A stretch of DNA of 64,000 nt from Microbacterium sp. AG238 (GTDB taxonomy: Bacteria; Actinomycetota; Actinomycetes; Actinomycetales; Microbacteriaceae): positions 1,550,001 through 1,614,000 of the forward strand of contig NZ_RAQC01000001.1 in assembly GCF_003610405.1 (NCBI RefSeq), in the 5' to 3' direction. Shown here piece after piece: positions 53,251 to 61,918 of the stretch. The position numbers and the translations under genes were made by a program. The notes under the pieces were generated by a model. The model was not told where the DNA came from and did not search any database. It worked only from the letters and a program-made list of their open reading frames with translations. Every line of letters starts with the position of its first letter. The stretch's first letter is position 1.

Positions 53251-54764
53251 GCCGGCACCCCCGTCGGAGCGGTGAGCGCGAATCGTCGGGCCGCGAGCGC
53301 ATCGAGCACGGCGTCGTCGTGCGTGATCGTGATGACTCCGAGGGGCCCGCGATCGTCGACACCGTCGCGGAGGGCGGCGATGATCGCGACCAGCTCCGAC
53401 CAGGTTCGGGCATCCTGCCCGTAGGTCGGCTCGTCGAGGACCACGATGCGTGGCCGCGCCGCCAGCATCGCGGCCACGGTCAAACGGCGCTTCTCGCCGC
53501 CGGAGAGCGTGTAGGGATTGGCCCCCGCGAGCGGGGCGAGCCTCAGCCGCTCGAGCAGCTCGTCGACGCGTGCCGCGACCTCCCCCGCCTCGATGCCCAG
53601 GGCCCGCGGCCCGACCTCGAGCTCGTCGCGCACCGTGGAGCGGAGGATCTGGTGCTCGGGCTCCTGCAGGACGGTTCCGATCCGCGTCAGCAGTGCCGTC
53701 GAGCTCCATGCCGCGGGGTCCGCCCGCTCCCGTCGCCGTCCGCGGACGAGCGCGGCGCCCGCCGCCACGTCGTCGGCAGCACGGACGATCCCACCCTGCG
53801 CCGGCAGCAGCCCGGCGAGCGTGAGCCCGAGCGTCGATTTGCCGACACCATTGGGCCCCACGATGCCGAGCGCTTCGCCGGCACGCACGTCGAGGTCGAG
53901 CGGCCCGGCGGCCGGCGAGCCCGGTGCACGCCCGACGACGAGACGTTCGGCCGACAGTAGGACGTCACCCGGCGAGGCCACCGGGCGCGGCGGCGAGGAC
54001 GGCCGGATGCCGGGCACCCATACGCCCGCGGACGCGAGCTCGGCGCCGCGTTCGGTGAGCACCGTCCGCGGGTCGCCGTCCGCGACGACCCCGCCGCCGG
54101 GCGCCAGCACGATCACGCGGTCGACGAGCGGGAGCCAGGCATCGATCCGGTGCTCGATCACGACGAGCGTGGCTCCCGTGACATCGAGCACCCGCGCGAC
54201 GGCATCGCGCACCTCGATCACGCCGGCCGGATCGAGGTTGGCCGTGGGCTCGTCGAGCAGCACGGCGCCCGGCCGCATCGCGACGACGCCGGCGAGCGCG
54301 AGGCGCTGCTTCTGCCCGCCCGACAGGGCCGCGGTCGAGCGATCGAGAGGGACGTCGAGGCCCACGGCATCCAGGGCAGCCCGTACCCGAGACCAGATCT
54401 CCTCGCGCGCCACCCCCAGGTTCTCGCATCCGAAGGCCGCGTCATCGCCCACCCGCGCGAGGATCGTCTGACTGTCGGGGTCTTGGAGGACCAGTCCGAC
54501 GCGACCGCGCGCCTCGGCAGCCGACCGACCGTCGACGAGGAGCGATCCTTCCTGCTCACCCTCGTCCGCCCCTCCGAGGACCCCTGCGAGCCCCTGCAGC
54601 AGCGTCGACTTGCCCGACCCCGACGCCCCGAGCAGGAGCACCCGTTCACCGGCCTCGATCGTGAAGGAGGTCTCGCTCGCGGCCCACGCGCGTCGGGTGG
54701 CGTAGCGCCACCCCCACCCGCGGGCCTCCAGGGTCGCGGGCCGCGCCGCGCCGGCGTCACCCAC
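53247..54764 (-). CDS. ykoD: ECF transporter double ATPase
   Basis: The 505-residue protein carries two ABC ATPase units. The first has Walker A LLLGASGSGKSTLL near 37, signature ALSGGQKQRLALAG near 138 and Walker B GAVLLDEPTANLDP. The second has IVGPNGVGKSTLG near 297, signature TLSGGEKRRLTVAA and IVVLDEPTYGQDA. It energises uptake through YkoC and YkoE. GTG 54764 is 2 bp after the ykoE stop; its own stop overlaps ykoC. Confidence 0.93.
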   Translation of the reverse strand: MGDAGAARPATLEARGWGWRYATRRAWAASETSFTIEAGERVLLLGASGSGKSTLLQGLAGVLGGADEGEQEGSLLVDGRSAAEARGRVGLVLQDPDSQTILARVGDDAAFGCENLGVAREEIWSRVRAALDAVGLDVPLDRSTAALSGGQKQRLALAGVVAMRPGAVLLDEPTANLDPAGVIEVRDAVARVLDVTGATLVVIEHRIDAWLPLVDRVIVLAPGGGVVADGDPRTVLTERGAELASAGVWVPGIRPSSPPRPVASPGDVLLSAERLVVGRAPGSPAAGPLDLDVRAGEALGIVGPNGVGKSTLGLTLAGLLPAQGGIVRAADDVAAGAALVRGRRRERADPAAWSSTALLTRIGTVLQEPEHQILRSTVRDELEVGPRALGIEAGEVAARVDELLERLRLAPLAGANPYTLSGGEKRRLTVAAMLAARPRIVVLDEPTYGQDARTWSELVAIIAALRDGVDDRGPLGVITITHDDAVLDALAARRFALTAPTGVPA

Positions 54765-54766
54765 CG

Positions 54767-55405
54767 TCAGACGCGGGCGGTGGCTTCGCGCCCGGCCGCG
54801 AACCGGCTGAGCGCCCCGGTGCGTGCCAGGGCACGTGTGATGAGCCAGCCGCCGAGACCTGCGATCACCGCGCCCGACAGCGTCGTCGAGGCGATGTAGA
54901 CCGACGTGAAGAGCGTGTCGGCGCCCGGGTACCAGAGGATGCGGTCGTTGATGCCACCGGCAAGTCCCGCGCCCGCGCCCGCGAGGAGGGCGACCGGCAG
55001 ACGCCACGCCGCGTAGAGGAAGACCAGGAAGATCAGTTCGGCGCCGAATCCCTGCACGAGGCCGGACACGATCGTCAGGGGTCCCCACTGATTGCCGACG
55101 AGCGCCGAGATCACGGCTGCCAGCAGTTCGGTGTACAACGCCGCGCCGGGCTTGCGGATGATGAGGCCGCCGAGCACGCCGGCGATGAGCCAGGGCCCCG
55201 CGAGCAGGCCCTGCAGGCCCGGGAGCAGCGGCGTCAATGCGGCCGACGGCCCCTGATATGCGACGTTCCACAGGAGGAACACCGCGGCGCAGGCGACACC
55301 GATGACGCTCGCGACGACGATGTCGACGACGCGCCAGCGGAAGCGGCCGGGCGCGTGCCCGGGACGACGATCGGTGGGCTCGGTGGTGGACGCAGCAGCG
55401 TGCAT
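54767..55405 (-). CDS. ykoE: thiamine-related ECF transporter S component
   Basis: The 212-residue membrane protein has about six helices. The YkoE-type features are GPWLIAGVLGGLIIRKPGAA near 70-90, NQWGPLTIVSGLVQGFGAEL near 105 and the charged N-terminal tail. YkoE proteins bind hydroxymethylpyrimidine or thiamine-like precursors, and a TPP riboswitch precedes the gene, which supports that substrate class. Confidence 0.92.
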   Translation of the reverse strand: MHAAASTTEPTDRRPGHAPGRFRWRVVDIVVASVIGVACAAVFLLWNVAYQGPSAALTPLLPGLQGLLAGPWLIAGVLGGLIIRKPGAALYTELLAAVISALVGNQWGPLTIVSGLVQGFGAELIFLVFLYAAWRLPVALLAGAGAGLAGGINDRILWYPGADTLFTSVYIASTTLSGAVIAGLGGWLITRALARTGALSRFAAGREATARV

Positions 55406-55412
55406 TTCTCTC

Positions 55413-55500
55413 TCCTCCCTGCGCCGGCATGATCCGGATCAGGTTCGACGGTCGAAGCGTGGATCGCTTCCTCTCAGCCCGGCTCACCGGACTCCCGTGG
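55413..55500 (-). ncRNA. TPP riboswitch (THI element) before ykoE
   Basis: On the minus strand: CCACGGGAGTCCGGTGAGCC, GGGCTGAGAGGAAGCG, TCGACCGTCGAACCTGATCC and CATGCCGGCGCAGGGAGGA, the standard conserved order. The final part contains the ribosome site of ykoE (GGAGGAGAGAG), 8 bases from its ATG, so control is probably at translation initiation. Confidence 0.95.
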
Positions 55501-55533
55501 TTGTCGATGAAGTATATCGGCGCACGCGCGTTG

Positions 55534-55539
55534 TACGTT
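55534..55539 (+). promoter_or_regulatory. -10 of leaderless promoter
   Basis: TACGTT ends 6 bases before the GTG at 55546. Confidence 0.4.
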
Positions 55540-55545
55540 GGGCGG

Positions 55546-56898
55546 GTGACATCTCCCGACTCGCGCGTCGCCCTCGCGTGGGTCGACGACGACGCGGTCA
55601 CCGGCGCGAACGGGCACCGCGAAGCAGCTGCCTCGGCCGGTCCGTACACGCTCGCGCACGCCGAACTGCTCACCGAGCGGCCGCGCCGGTCGGCGGCGCC
55701 GGCCGTGCTCACGACGCTCGGTGTGGCCGTGCTCGTCGCAGGCGGGTACACCGGGGCGACGCTGACGTGGCCGTTGGATGCCGTCGCGCCCGAGATCCTG
55801 CCCGCCGCCGTCGCGGCTCCCGCCGCCGCCATCGCCCAGCCCGCGTGGCCCGCCGAGGGCGCCGGGGCGACGGCCGTCGGCGGATTCGCCGCCGTGTCGG
55901 CGTCGTCGGGCGAGCCGGAGTCGATCGCGAGCATCACCAAGCTCGTGACCGCCCTCGTCGTGCTCGACCGGATGCCGCTCGCCGACGGCGAACAAGGCCC
56001 CGAGTTCGCTTTCACCGCCGCCGACCGTCGGGAGTACCGCGCGTACATCGCCGACGACCAGTCGGCTCTGGACGTTCCCGTCGGCGGGGTGCTGACCCAG
56101 TACCAGCTGCTGCAGGGCGTGCTGATCGGCTCGGCGAACAACTACGCCGACCGCCTCGTGTTCGATCTCTGGCCCGACGAGGACGCCTACGTCGAGGCGG
56201 CGAACGCCTGGTTGCGGGCGCACGACCTCGGCGGCGTCACCGTCGTCGATTCGAGCGGAATCGATCCCGGCAACACGGCGGCACCGGCATCGGTCATCGC
56301 CCTGGCCGAGAGCGCGATGTCGAACCCCGTCATCTCGGGAATCGTGGCCCAGCGCTCCGTCGAGCTGCCGGGTGCCGGGTTCGTCGAGAACACGAACGCC
56401 CTGCTCGCCGACCCCGCCGTCGTCGGGGTCAAGACGGGCAGCCTGTACGGCTCCTACAACCTCGTCGCGGCGAAGGACACCGACCTCGACGGTGTCAACG
56501 TGCGCGTGTTCGCGACCGCCCTCGACCAGCCCGACGACGAAACCCGCCACTCGGCGACGGCCGCGCTGCTCGATCGCACGATCGCCGAGATCTCGGCGTC
56601 ACCGGTCCTCCCCGCGGGAACCGTCGCCGGCACCGCGACGACTCCGTGGGGAGCGACCGCCGAGATCGTCACCGAAGCCGACATCCGTGTCGCGCTCTGG
56701 AACACGCAGTCCGCTCAGGCGGCCGCGAGCGTCGACCTCGGAGACGCCCGCGACGCGGACGACCAGGCGGGCGAGCTCACCCTCACCGGCCCCCTCGGAT
56801 CAGCGACGACGGCCCTGCGTCTGACCTCGGACATCCCCGATCCCGACATCTGGTGGCGCCTCAGCCACCCGCTGCAGCTGTGGGGCCTAGCAGGCTGA
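55546..56898 (+). CDS. D-alanyl-D-alanine carboxypeptidase-like protein
   Basis: The 450-residue penicillin-binding-type enzyme has a cytosolic N-terminal part of about 45 residues, one membrane segment (APAVLTTLGVAVLVAGGYTG near 49-68) and an extracellular peptidase S11/beta-lactamase-like domain. The active-site triad is complete: SxxK in ESIASITKLVTALV near 128, SxN in IGSANNYADRL near 188 and KTG in VGVKTGSLYGSYN near 290. It trims peptidoglycan stem peptides. GTG 55546 follows TACGTT; the last 38 bases overlap the convergent methyltransferase gene. Confidence 0.85.
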   Translation: MTSPDSRVALAWVDDDAVTGANGHREAAASAGPYTLAHAELLTERPRRSAAPAVLTTLGVAVLVAGGYTGATLTWPLDAVAPEILPAAVAAPAAAIAQPAWPAEGAGATAVGGFAAVSASSGEPESIASITKLVTALVVLDRMPLADGEQGPEFAFTAADRREYRAYIADDQSALDVPVGGVLTQYQLLQGVLIGSANNYADRLVFDLWPDEDAYVEAANAWLRAHDLGGVTVVDSSGIDPGNTAAPASVIALAESAMSNPVISGIVAQRSVELPGAGFVENTNALLADPAVVGVKTGSLYGSYNLVAAKDTDLDGVNVRVFATALDQPDDETRHSATAALLDRTIAEISASPVLPAGTVAGTATTPWGATAEIVTEADIRVALWNTQSAQAAASVDLGDARDADDQAGELTLTGPLGSATTALRLTSDIPDPDIWWRLSHPLQLWGLAG

Positions 56899-57532
56899 CC
56901 TCGCGTCGCGCCAGCACGAACCCCTGTGGGTGCGGTTCACCACCCCGCGCGAGCCGCTCGCGCTGGTCGAGCACGGCGAATCCGCGAGCCGCGAAGGCTG
57001 CCGCGACCTCGCGGGGGTCGTGCAGAACCGCATCGAGCGAGACGTCGTGACCGTACGCCCGGTCGATCCGACGCGTGCCGCGGCCACTCTGGAAACCCAG
57101 CAGCACGAGGCCGCCCGCCGTCGAGACTCGGGCGAACTCGTCGGCGATGAGGTCGAGCTCGTCCGTGCCGGCATGGATCACGGAGTACCAGGCGAGCACG
57201 CCGGCCACGGATCCGTCGGGCAACGGCACGTCCGCCAGGTCGCCCACGGCGAGATCGGCGAACGGACAGCCCGCGCGCGCCAGCCCGATCATCTGCGGCG
57301 AGAGGTCGAGGCCGACGAGGCGCAGGTCCGGCCGGCGCTCGCGCATCAGGTGCAGCATCCGCCCCGCCCCGCATCCGGCGTCGAGCACACGGGCGCCGCT
57401 CGGGAGCAGGTCGAGGAACCGATCGATCAGGGCGACGTCTTCCGGGGATTCGAACGAAGCATCGGGCAGCAGAGCCGCGTAGTCGGCCGCGACCGTGTCG
57501 TAGGCCGCTCGCACCGCTGCTCGGGACGTCAC
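56861..57532 (-). CDS. SAM-dependent methyltransferase
   Basis: The 223-residue class I methyltransferase has motif I VLDAGCGAGRMLHLM near residues 50-64, the acidic loop LVGLDLSPQMIGLA near 74 and the motif PFADLAVGDLADVPLPDGSV near 93. It ends in a hydrophobic strand. Substrate unknown. Its start overlaps the J-domain gene stop by 4 bases, so both come from one message. Confidence 0.88.
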   Translation of the reverse strand: MTSRAAVRAAYDTVAADYAALLPDASFESPEDVALIDRFLDLLPSGARVLDAGCGAGRMLHLMRERRPDLRLVGLDLSPQMIGLARAGCPFADLAVGDLADVPLPDGSVAGVLAWYSVIHAGTDELDLIADEFARVSTAGGLVLLGFQSGRGTRRIDRAYGHDVSLDAVLHDPREVAAAFAARGFAVLDQRERLARGGEPHPQGFVLARREVSLLGPTAAAGG

Positions 57533-58452
57533 ACGAACCGCACCGTCTGCTGCAGCCGGGTGCGCACGTCGAAGAGCTCGTTGCCGCCGATCTCACGCGC
57601 ACCGGCGACCCCCCGGCGCAGCACCGTGGCGAGCGCGGAGCGGCCGACCACCGCGACCGCGAGCCCGCGCACGCGGCCGAGCTCCTCGATGGCCTGCACG
57701 ACGTCGTCGTCGGGGAGCACCACGATGACGCCGCTGAACTTCACCCGGGCAGCGCGGCTGAGCGCACGCGCCCGGTGCACGAGCGTCGCGATCGGGGAGT
57801 CGACCCCCTCGCCGATCAACTCGCCCCGGCGGGTGCGCACGGGCGCGCCGAAGTCCTCCGACAGCACGGCGTAAAGGCCCGAGGGCCCGAGCACGACGTG
57901 GTCGAGCTTCACCTCGGGGTCGCGCGGATCGGCGGCGACGTCGTGCCAGACCGTGTAGCCCATGCCGAGGTCGGCGACGACGCGGGCGGTCGCCTCCTCG
58001 GCGAGCGCATCGGCCAGCAGCCGTCTGATCTCGTGCGGCGCGGTGCGCACGAGGGCAGGGTCGTACGGGTCGTCGAGCGGCGCTCCGCGTCCGACCCACT
58101 CGCGGATGAGGGTCAGGTAGCGCTCGCGGCGCCAGCCGCCGGGTTGGCCGAAGGAACGAGCCCGCGGGCGCGTGTCGGCGGGACGCTGCGGCGGCCGCCA
58201 CGTCGAGGCCCCGGGTGAGAAGTCCGGGGCGGCGGTGAAACCGTGCCCCCGGTCGTAGGCGGCGCGGGCGGTGGCCGTTCCGACGAGATCCCAGGCGCGC
58301 TGCACCTGCACGAACGCGACGGCGTCGCCACCGGTGTCGGGATGGGTCTGCCGAAGCCGCAGGCGGTAAGCGCGGCGCAGTTCCTCGTCGTCGACGTCGG
58401 GCGCGACCCCGAGCACGTCGTACGCCGAGGCGGACAGCGGACTGTCGAACAC
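57529..58452 (-). CDS. J-domain protein with NERD-like C-terminal region
   Basis: The 307-residue protein starts with a J domain: SAYDVLGVAPDVDDEELRRA and the HPD motif at residues 37-39 (RQTHPDTGG), ending near 70. A Pro/Arg linker follows to about 110. Residues 150-260 look like a NERD-type region: AEEATARVVADLGMGYTVWH, then KLDHVVLGPSGLYAVLSEDF, as in proteins with a Lys/Asp/Glu nuclease-like core. GTG 58452 has an excellent GAGGGAGG site 7 bases upstream. It is the first gene of a two-gene operon with the methyltransferase. Function unknown; recruitment of DnaK is inferred from the HPD. Confidence 0.7.
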   Translation of the reverse strand: MFDSPLSASAYDVLGVAPDVDDEELRRAYRLRLRQTHPDTGGDAVAFVQVQRAWDLVGTATARAAYDRGHGFTAAPDFSPGASTWRPPQRPADTRPRARSFGQPGGWRRERYLTLIREWVGRGAPLDDPYDPALVRTAPHEIRRLLADALAEEATARVVADLGMGYTVWHDVAADPRDPEVKLDHVVLGPSGLYAVLSEDFGAPVRTRRGELIGEGVDSPIATLVHRARALSRAARVKFSGVIVVLPDDDVVQAIEELGRVRGLAVAVVGRSALATVLRRGVAGAREIGGNELFDVRTRLQQTVRFV

Positions 58453-58555
58453 GAAGAACCCTCCCTCGTGCGTCGCGGCCCCGGGACGGCGCGGACGCAC
58501 AGCATCCCGAGACTATTACCTCGTGGCCGGGCGCAGTCCGGGAGCCCGAGGGAAC

Positions 58556-59626
58556 TCAGTCAGTCCATAGGGCGGGCACGGGCTCGAAGGCGAATGCCTG
58601 CGTCACGATCTCGGGATCGAGATCGTCGCGGGATGCCGGCGACCATGACGGCGACCCGTCCTTATCGACGAGTCGCGCGCGAATGCCCTCGACGAGGTCG
58701 GGTTGCGTCTGGGCGAACCACAGCACCAGGCCGTACTCCTGGGCCAGCACCGCTCGGAGCTCGTTCCGGGCGCGGGCCTGACGGACGGCCGCGAGGGTGA
58801 CGGCGAGCGCAGTCGGGGGGAGGGTGTCGAGCAGATCGGCTGCAGCTCGGGCGTCCGACTCGTCGCGCTCGCGCAGCCGCCCGATGATCTCGACGACCGA
58901 ATCCGCGGCGAAGGCGGCGTCGATCCAGGGCCGCGCGGCCTCCAGGCGGGCGGGCCCCGCGGTCTCGTCGAACAGCAGGACGAGCTCGGTCGCCGTCTGC
59001 GGATCGGCTCGGCTGACGAGGGCGTCGCGCAGGTCGTCGAGCCGCTCCGACGGAACGAGGTGGTCGGCGAAGCCGGCGTAGATCGCGTCGGCGGCATCCA
59101 TCGACTCGCCCGTCAGCGCGAGGTATTCCCCCACGTGCCCCGGCGCTCGCGCGAGCAGCAGGCTGCCCCCGACGTCGGGGGTGAAGCCGATGCGGACCTC
59201 GGGCATCGCGAGACGCGATCGTTCGGTCACCACGCGCACCGCCGCATGCCCGGCGAGCCCGATGCCGCCGCCCATCGTGACGCCGTCGGCGAACACGACG
59301 ACAGGCTTCGGGTACGCGGCGATGCGTGCGTTGAGTGCGTACTCGGCCCGGAAGAAGTGCGCGGTCTCGGCCACATCACCGGCGACGATCTGGTCGTACA
59401 GGCCCCGGACGTCGCCCCCGGCGCACAGCCCGCGCTCCCCCGCGCCGTCGAGCAGAACGGCGTCGACACCGGGGTCGTGCTCCCATGCGTCGAGCGCCGC
59501 GGCGAGACTCCGGATCATGCCGAGGTCCAGTGCGTTGATGGCTCGCGGCCGGTCGAGCGTGAGGTGTCCGAGCGCACGATCGACACGGGCCCGGACACGC
59601 GAATCGGATGCAGCGGCGTCGGTCAC
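58556..59626 (-). CDS. 3-hydroxyisobutyryl-CoA hydrolase
   Basis: The 356-residue crotonase-family enzyme belongs to the longer HIBYL-CoA hydrolase branch of valine breakdown. Seen: LCAGGDVRGLYDQIVAGDVA near 69, GVTMGGGIGLAGHAAVRVVT near 112, LAMPEVRIGFTPDVGGSLLL near 134 with the catalytic Glu/Asp, and ERDESDARAAADLLDTL. GTG 59626 is 7 bases after a minus-strand TAGCGT; a GTG three codons earlier is an alternative. Divergent from the ABC exporter genes. Confidence 0.9.
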   Translation of the reverse strand: MTDAAASDSRVRARVDRALGHLTLDRPRAINALDLGMIRSLAAALDAWEHDPGVDAVLLDGAGERGLCAGGDVRGLYDQIVAGDVAETAHFFRAEYALNARIAAYPKPVVVFADGVTMGGGIGLAGHAAVRVVTERSRLAMPEVRIGFTPDVGGSLLLARAPGHVGEYLALTGESMDAADAIYAGFADHLVPSERLDDLRDALVSRADPQTATELVLLFDETAGPARLEAARPWIDAAFAADSVVEIIGRLRERDESDARAAADLLDTLPPTALAVTLAAVRQARARNELRAVLAQEYGLVLWFAQTQPDLVEGIRARLVDKDGSPSWSPASRDDLDPEIVTQAFAFEPVPALWTD

Positions 59627-59633
59627 CCTCGCC

Positions 59634-59639
59634 ACGCTA
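59634..59639 (-). promoter_or_regulatory. -10 of leaderless promoter
   Basis: Minus-strand TAGCGT ends 7 bases before the GTG at 59626. Confidence 0.4.
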
Positions 59640-59712
59640 CCGCCCGGAGTTCGCGGTGAACGCGGCGTGTCGGGCAGGATGGGACCCGAACCACCCGGCG
59701 AGAGGGGGCGCG

Positions 59713-60645
59713 ATGGCGGACGGACAGGTGCTGGAGTTCACCGACGTGGCCAAACGTTTCGGCCCCGTCGCGGCCGTCGACGGTCTGACGGCACGGGTCG
59801 AGCCGGGGGCGGTCACCGGCTTCCTCGGCCCCAACGGCGCGGGCAAGACCACGACGCTGCGGATGCTTCTGGGGCTCATCGCCCCCACGTCGGGGTCGGC
59901 CACGATCGGCGGCCGGCGCTACCGCGACCTGAAGCATCCGCTTCAGACGGTCGGCGCCGTCCTCGAGTCATCGAGCTTCCACCCCGGCAGGTCGGCCGCG
60001 GCGCACTTGCGGGTCTACGCCCATGCGGCGGGCATCGCTGCCTCTCGTGTCGACGACGCCCTCGGCATCGTCGGGCTCGGCGATGTCGCCGGGCGCAAGG
60101 TCGGCGGGTTCTCACTCGGGATGCGGCAGCGCCTCGGGCTCGCCTACGCGCTGCTCGGCGACCCCGGCGTCCTGGTCCTCGACGAGCCGACGAACGGCCT
60201 CGACCCCGAAGGCATCCGCTGGATCCGCCGGTTCCTCCGCGACCTCGCTGCGGAGGGGCGCACCGTTCTGGTCTCGTCGCACCTGCTCGCCGAGGTGCAG
60301 CAGTCGGTCGATTCGCTCATGATCATCACCCGCGGCCACCTCGTCTACCAGGGCGGGATCGAGAACGTCGTGCCGCAGGACGAGATCGCTACCGTCGTCG
60401 ACGCCGACGATCGTGAAGCGCTGCGGCGTGCCATCGCGGCCGCGGGCTTCGAGAGCGATGAACGTCGCACCGGCCTCGCCGTGCGCGGCGCCGACGCCCC
60501 GACCGTCGGACGCATCGCCGCCGACGCCGGCATCGCTCTCACCGCGCTGCAGCGGAAGGGCCCGGCTTTCGAAGAGGTCTTCCTCGAGCTCGTCAGCGGC
60601 ACCCGCGTCCACCCGTCTGCCGAGAACGGCGAGGAGAAGCGATGA
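59713..60645 (+). CDS. ABC transporter ATP-binding protein
   Basis: The 310-residue ATPase has Walker A FLGPNGAGKTTTLRML near residues 38-53, signature GFSLGMRQRLGLAYAL near 137, Walker B VLVLDEPTNGLDPEG near 157 and the switch His in LVSSHLLAEVQQ. The C-terminal 90 residues are the extension common in DrrA/YadG-type exporters. GAGAGGGGG precedes ATG 59713. With the permease encoded next it probably exports a drug, lipid or antimicrobial peptide; the cargo is unknown. Confidence 0.93.
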   Translation: MADGQVLEFTDVAKRFGPVAAVDGLTARVEPGAVTGFLGPNGAGKTTTLRMLLGLIAPTSGSATIGGRRYRDLKHPLQTVGAVLESSSFHPGRSAAAHLRVYAHAAGIAASRVDDALGIVGLGDVAGRKVGGFSLGMRQRLGLAYALLGDPGVLVLDEPTNGLDPEGIRWIRRFLRDLAAEGRTVLVSSHLLAEVQQSVDSLMIITRGHLVYQGGIENVVPQDEIATVVDADDREALRRAIAAAGFESDERRTGLAVRGADAPTVGRIAADAGIALTALQRKGPAFEEVFLELVSGTRVHPSAENGEEKR

Positions 60646-61463
60646 ACCTCGTGAACGCGACGCGCTCGGAACTCAGCAAGCAGTTCTCCACCTCGGTCTG
60701 GTGGGTGCTCCTCATCGTCCTCGTCCTGTACATCGGCGGAACGGCCGGCGGCATGGCCGCCGTCTTCGCAGCGGGTGAGAACGGCTCGCTCCCCGGCACC
60801 ACGTCGCTGCCGACGGGTCTCGGTGACCGGCTCCCGAGCCTCATCTACGGGCTCGCGACCGCCATGGGATACGTGTTCCCGCTCGTCGTGGGGTCACTGC
60901 TCGTGACCGGCGAGTACCGCCACAAGACGCTGACGCCGACCTTCCTCGCAACACCCCGTCGCGGCATCGCGTTGTCGGCGAAGATGCTCGCGGGCGTCGT
61001 CATGGGTCTCGTCTTCGGTGTCGCAGCCGTCGGCTCGACGGTCGCGGCGGGGGGCGGGATGCTGGCGCTGTTCGGCGTCGACCCGCAGCTCGCGCGTCCC
61101 GAGACGTGGGCCTTCCTCGGGCGGATGCTGCTCGCCCTCGTCCTCTGGGTACTCCTCGGCATCGCCCTCGGCACCCTGATCCGTAATCAGATCGCCGCCG
61201 TCGTCGGCATCCTCGCGTTCACCCAGTTCGTCGAGCCGATCGCCCGCGTGGGCGCGAGCATGGTCGAGGGGCTCGCCGACGTCGTGCGTTTCCTTCCGGG
61301 CGCCGCATCGGATGCGCTCGCGGGCGACAGCATCTACGCGGCGATGGGCGGCGGTGCGAGCCAGTCGCTGGACTGGTGGGCGGGCGGCCTCGTGCTCGCG
61401 GCCTACGTCGTCGTGTTCGCCGTGATCGGCTACGCGGTGTCGTGGCGGCGCGACGTCGCCTGA
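60642..61463 (+). CDS. ABC-2 type permease
   Basis: The 273-residue protein has six predicted membrane helices with the ABC-2 layout: first helix VWWVLLIVLVLYIGGTAGGM, then VTGEYRHKTLTPTFLATPRR, the conserved coupling segment (T-G-E-Y-R-x-x-T), and VLWVLLGIALGTLIRNQIAA near 170. ATG overlaps the ATPase stop by 4 bases. It forms the channel of the exporter. Its end overlaps the convergent gene by 34 bases. Confidence 0.92.
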   Translation: MNLVNATRSELSKQFSTSVWWVLLIVLVLYIGGTAGGMAAVFAAGENGSLPGTTSLPTGLGDRLPSLIYGLATAMGYVFPLVVGSLLVTGEYRHKTLTPTFLATPRRGIALSAKMLAGVVMGLVFGVAAVGSTVAAGGGMLALFGVDPQLARPETWAFLGRMLLALVLWVLLGIALGTLIRNQIAAVVGILAFTQFVEPIARVGASMVEGLADVVRFLPGAASDALAGDSIYAAMGGGASQSLDWWAGGLVLAAYVVVFAVIGYAVSWRRDVA

Positions 61464-61849
61464 TCGACCAGATCGGCGACATCGGCGGGCTCGTCCTCGA
61501 CGTCGAGGCGCAGCGCCCGCACGAGCGCGACCCCGTGCCGCGTCGTCAGGATCAGGCGCTGGAACTCGTCGTCGCCCTCGAGATCGACGACGACCGACGG
61601 ACGGCGACGCCGCACGAGCACGAAGTCAGTGCCACCCGCCGATTCAAACGAACCTGCTGCGATGACCGCGGGCACGAACAGACCCGGGCGGGGAACGCCG
61701 CGCAGCCACGACCACGCGTCATCCGTCAGCTGCACCCGCGCGATGTTCTCGCGTGACACCAGGACATTCCGCTGGCGGAATGCCGCTGCGCGCTCGGTCG
61801 CGGACAGCACGATCTCGAGCTGCGCGGAGTCGAGCAGGAGGGTCACCAT
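61430..61849 (-). CDS. small protein of unknown function
   Basis: The 139-residue soluble protein is mixed alpha/beta, beginning LLLDSAQLEIVLSATERAAA, with a central RENIARVQLTDDAWSWLRGV and a strand pair DFVLVRRRRPSVVVDLEG. The pattern suggests a PH-like or bPH_2-type small domain, which I cannot confirm. A CAGACT hexamer lies 6 bases before the ATG. It is convergent with and overlaps the ABC permease gene. Confidence 0.6.
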   Translation of the reverse strand: MVTLLLDSAQLEIVLSATERAAAFRQRNVLVSRENIARVQLTDDAWSWLRGVPRPGLFVPAVIAAGSFESAGGTDFVLVRRRRPSVVVDLEGDDEFQRLILTTRHGVALVRALRLDVEDEPADVADLVDQATSRRHDTA

Positions 61850-61918
61850 GGGTCCAGTCTGCCAGTCGGACGCTCAGGGAATGCTCACAGACCGGCAACG
61901 ATCGCGGCCGCGCTCACG

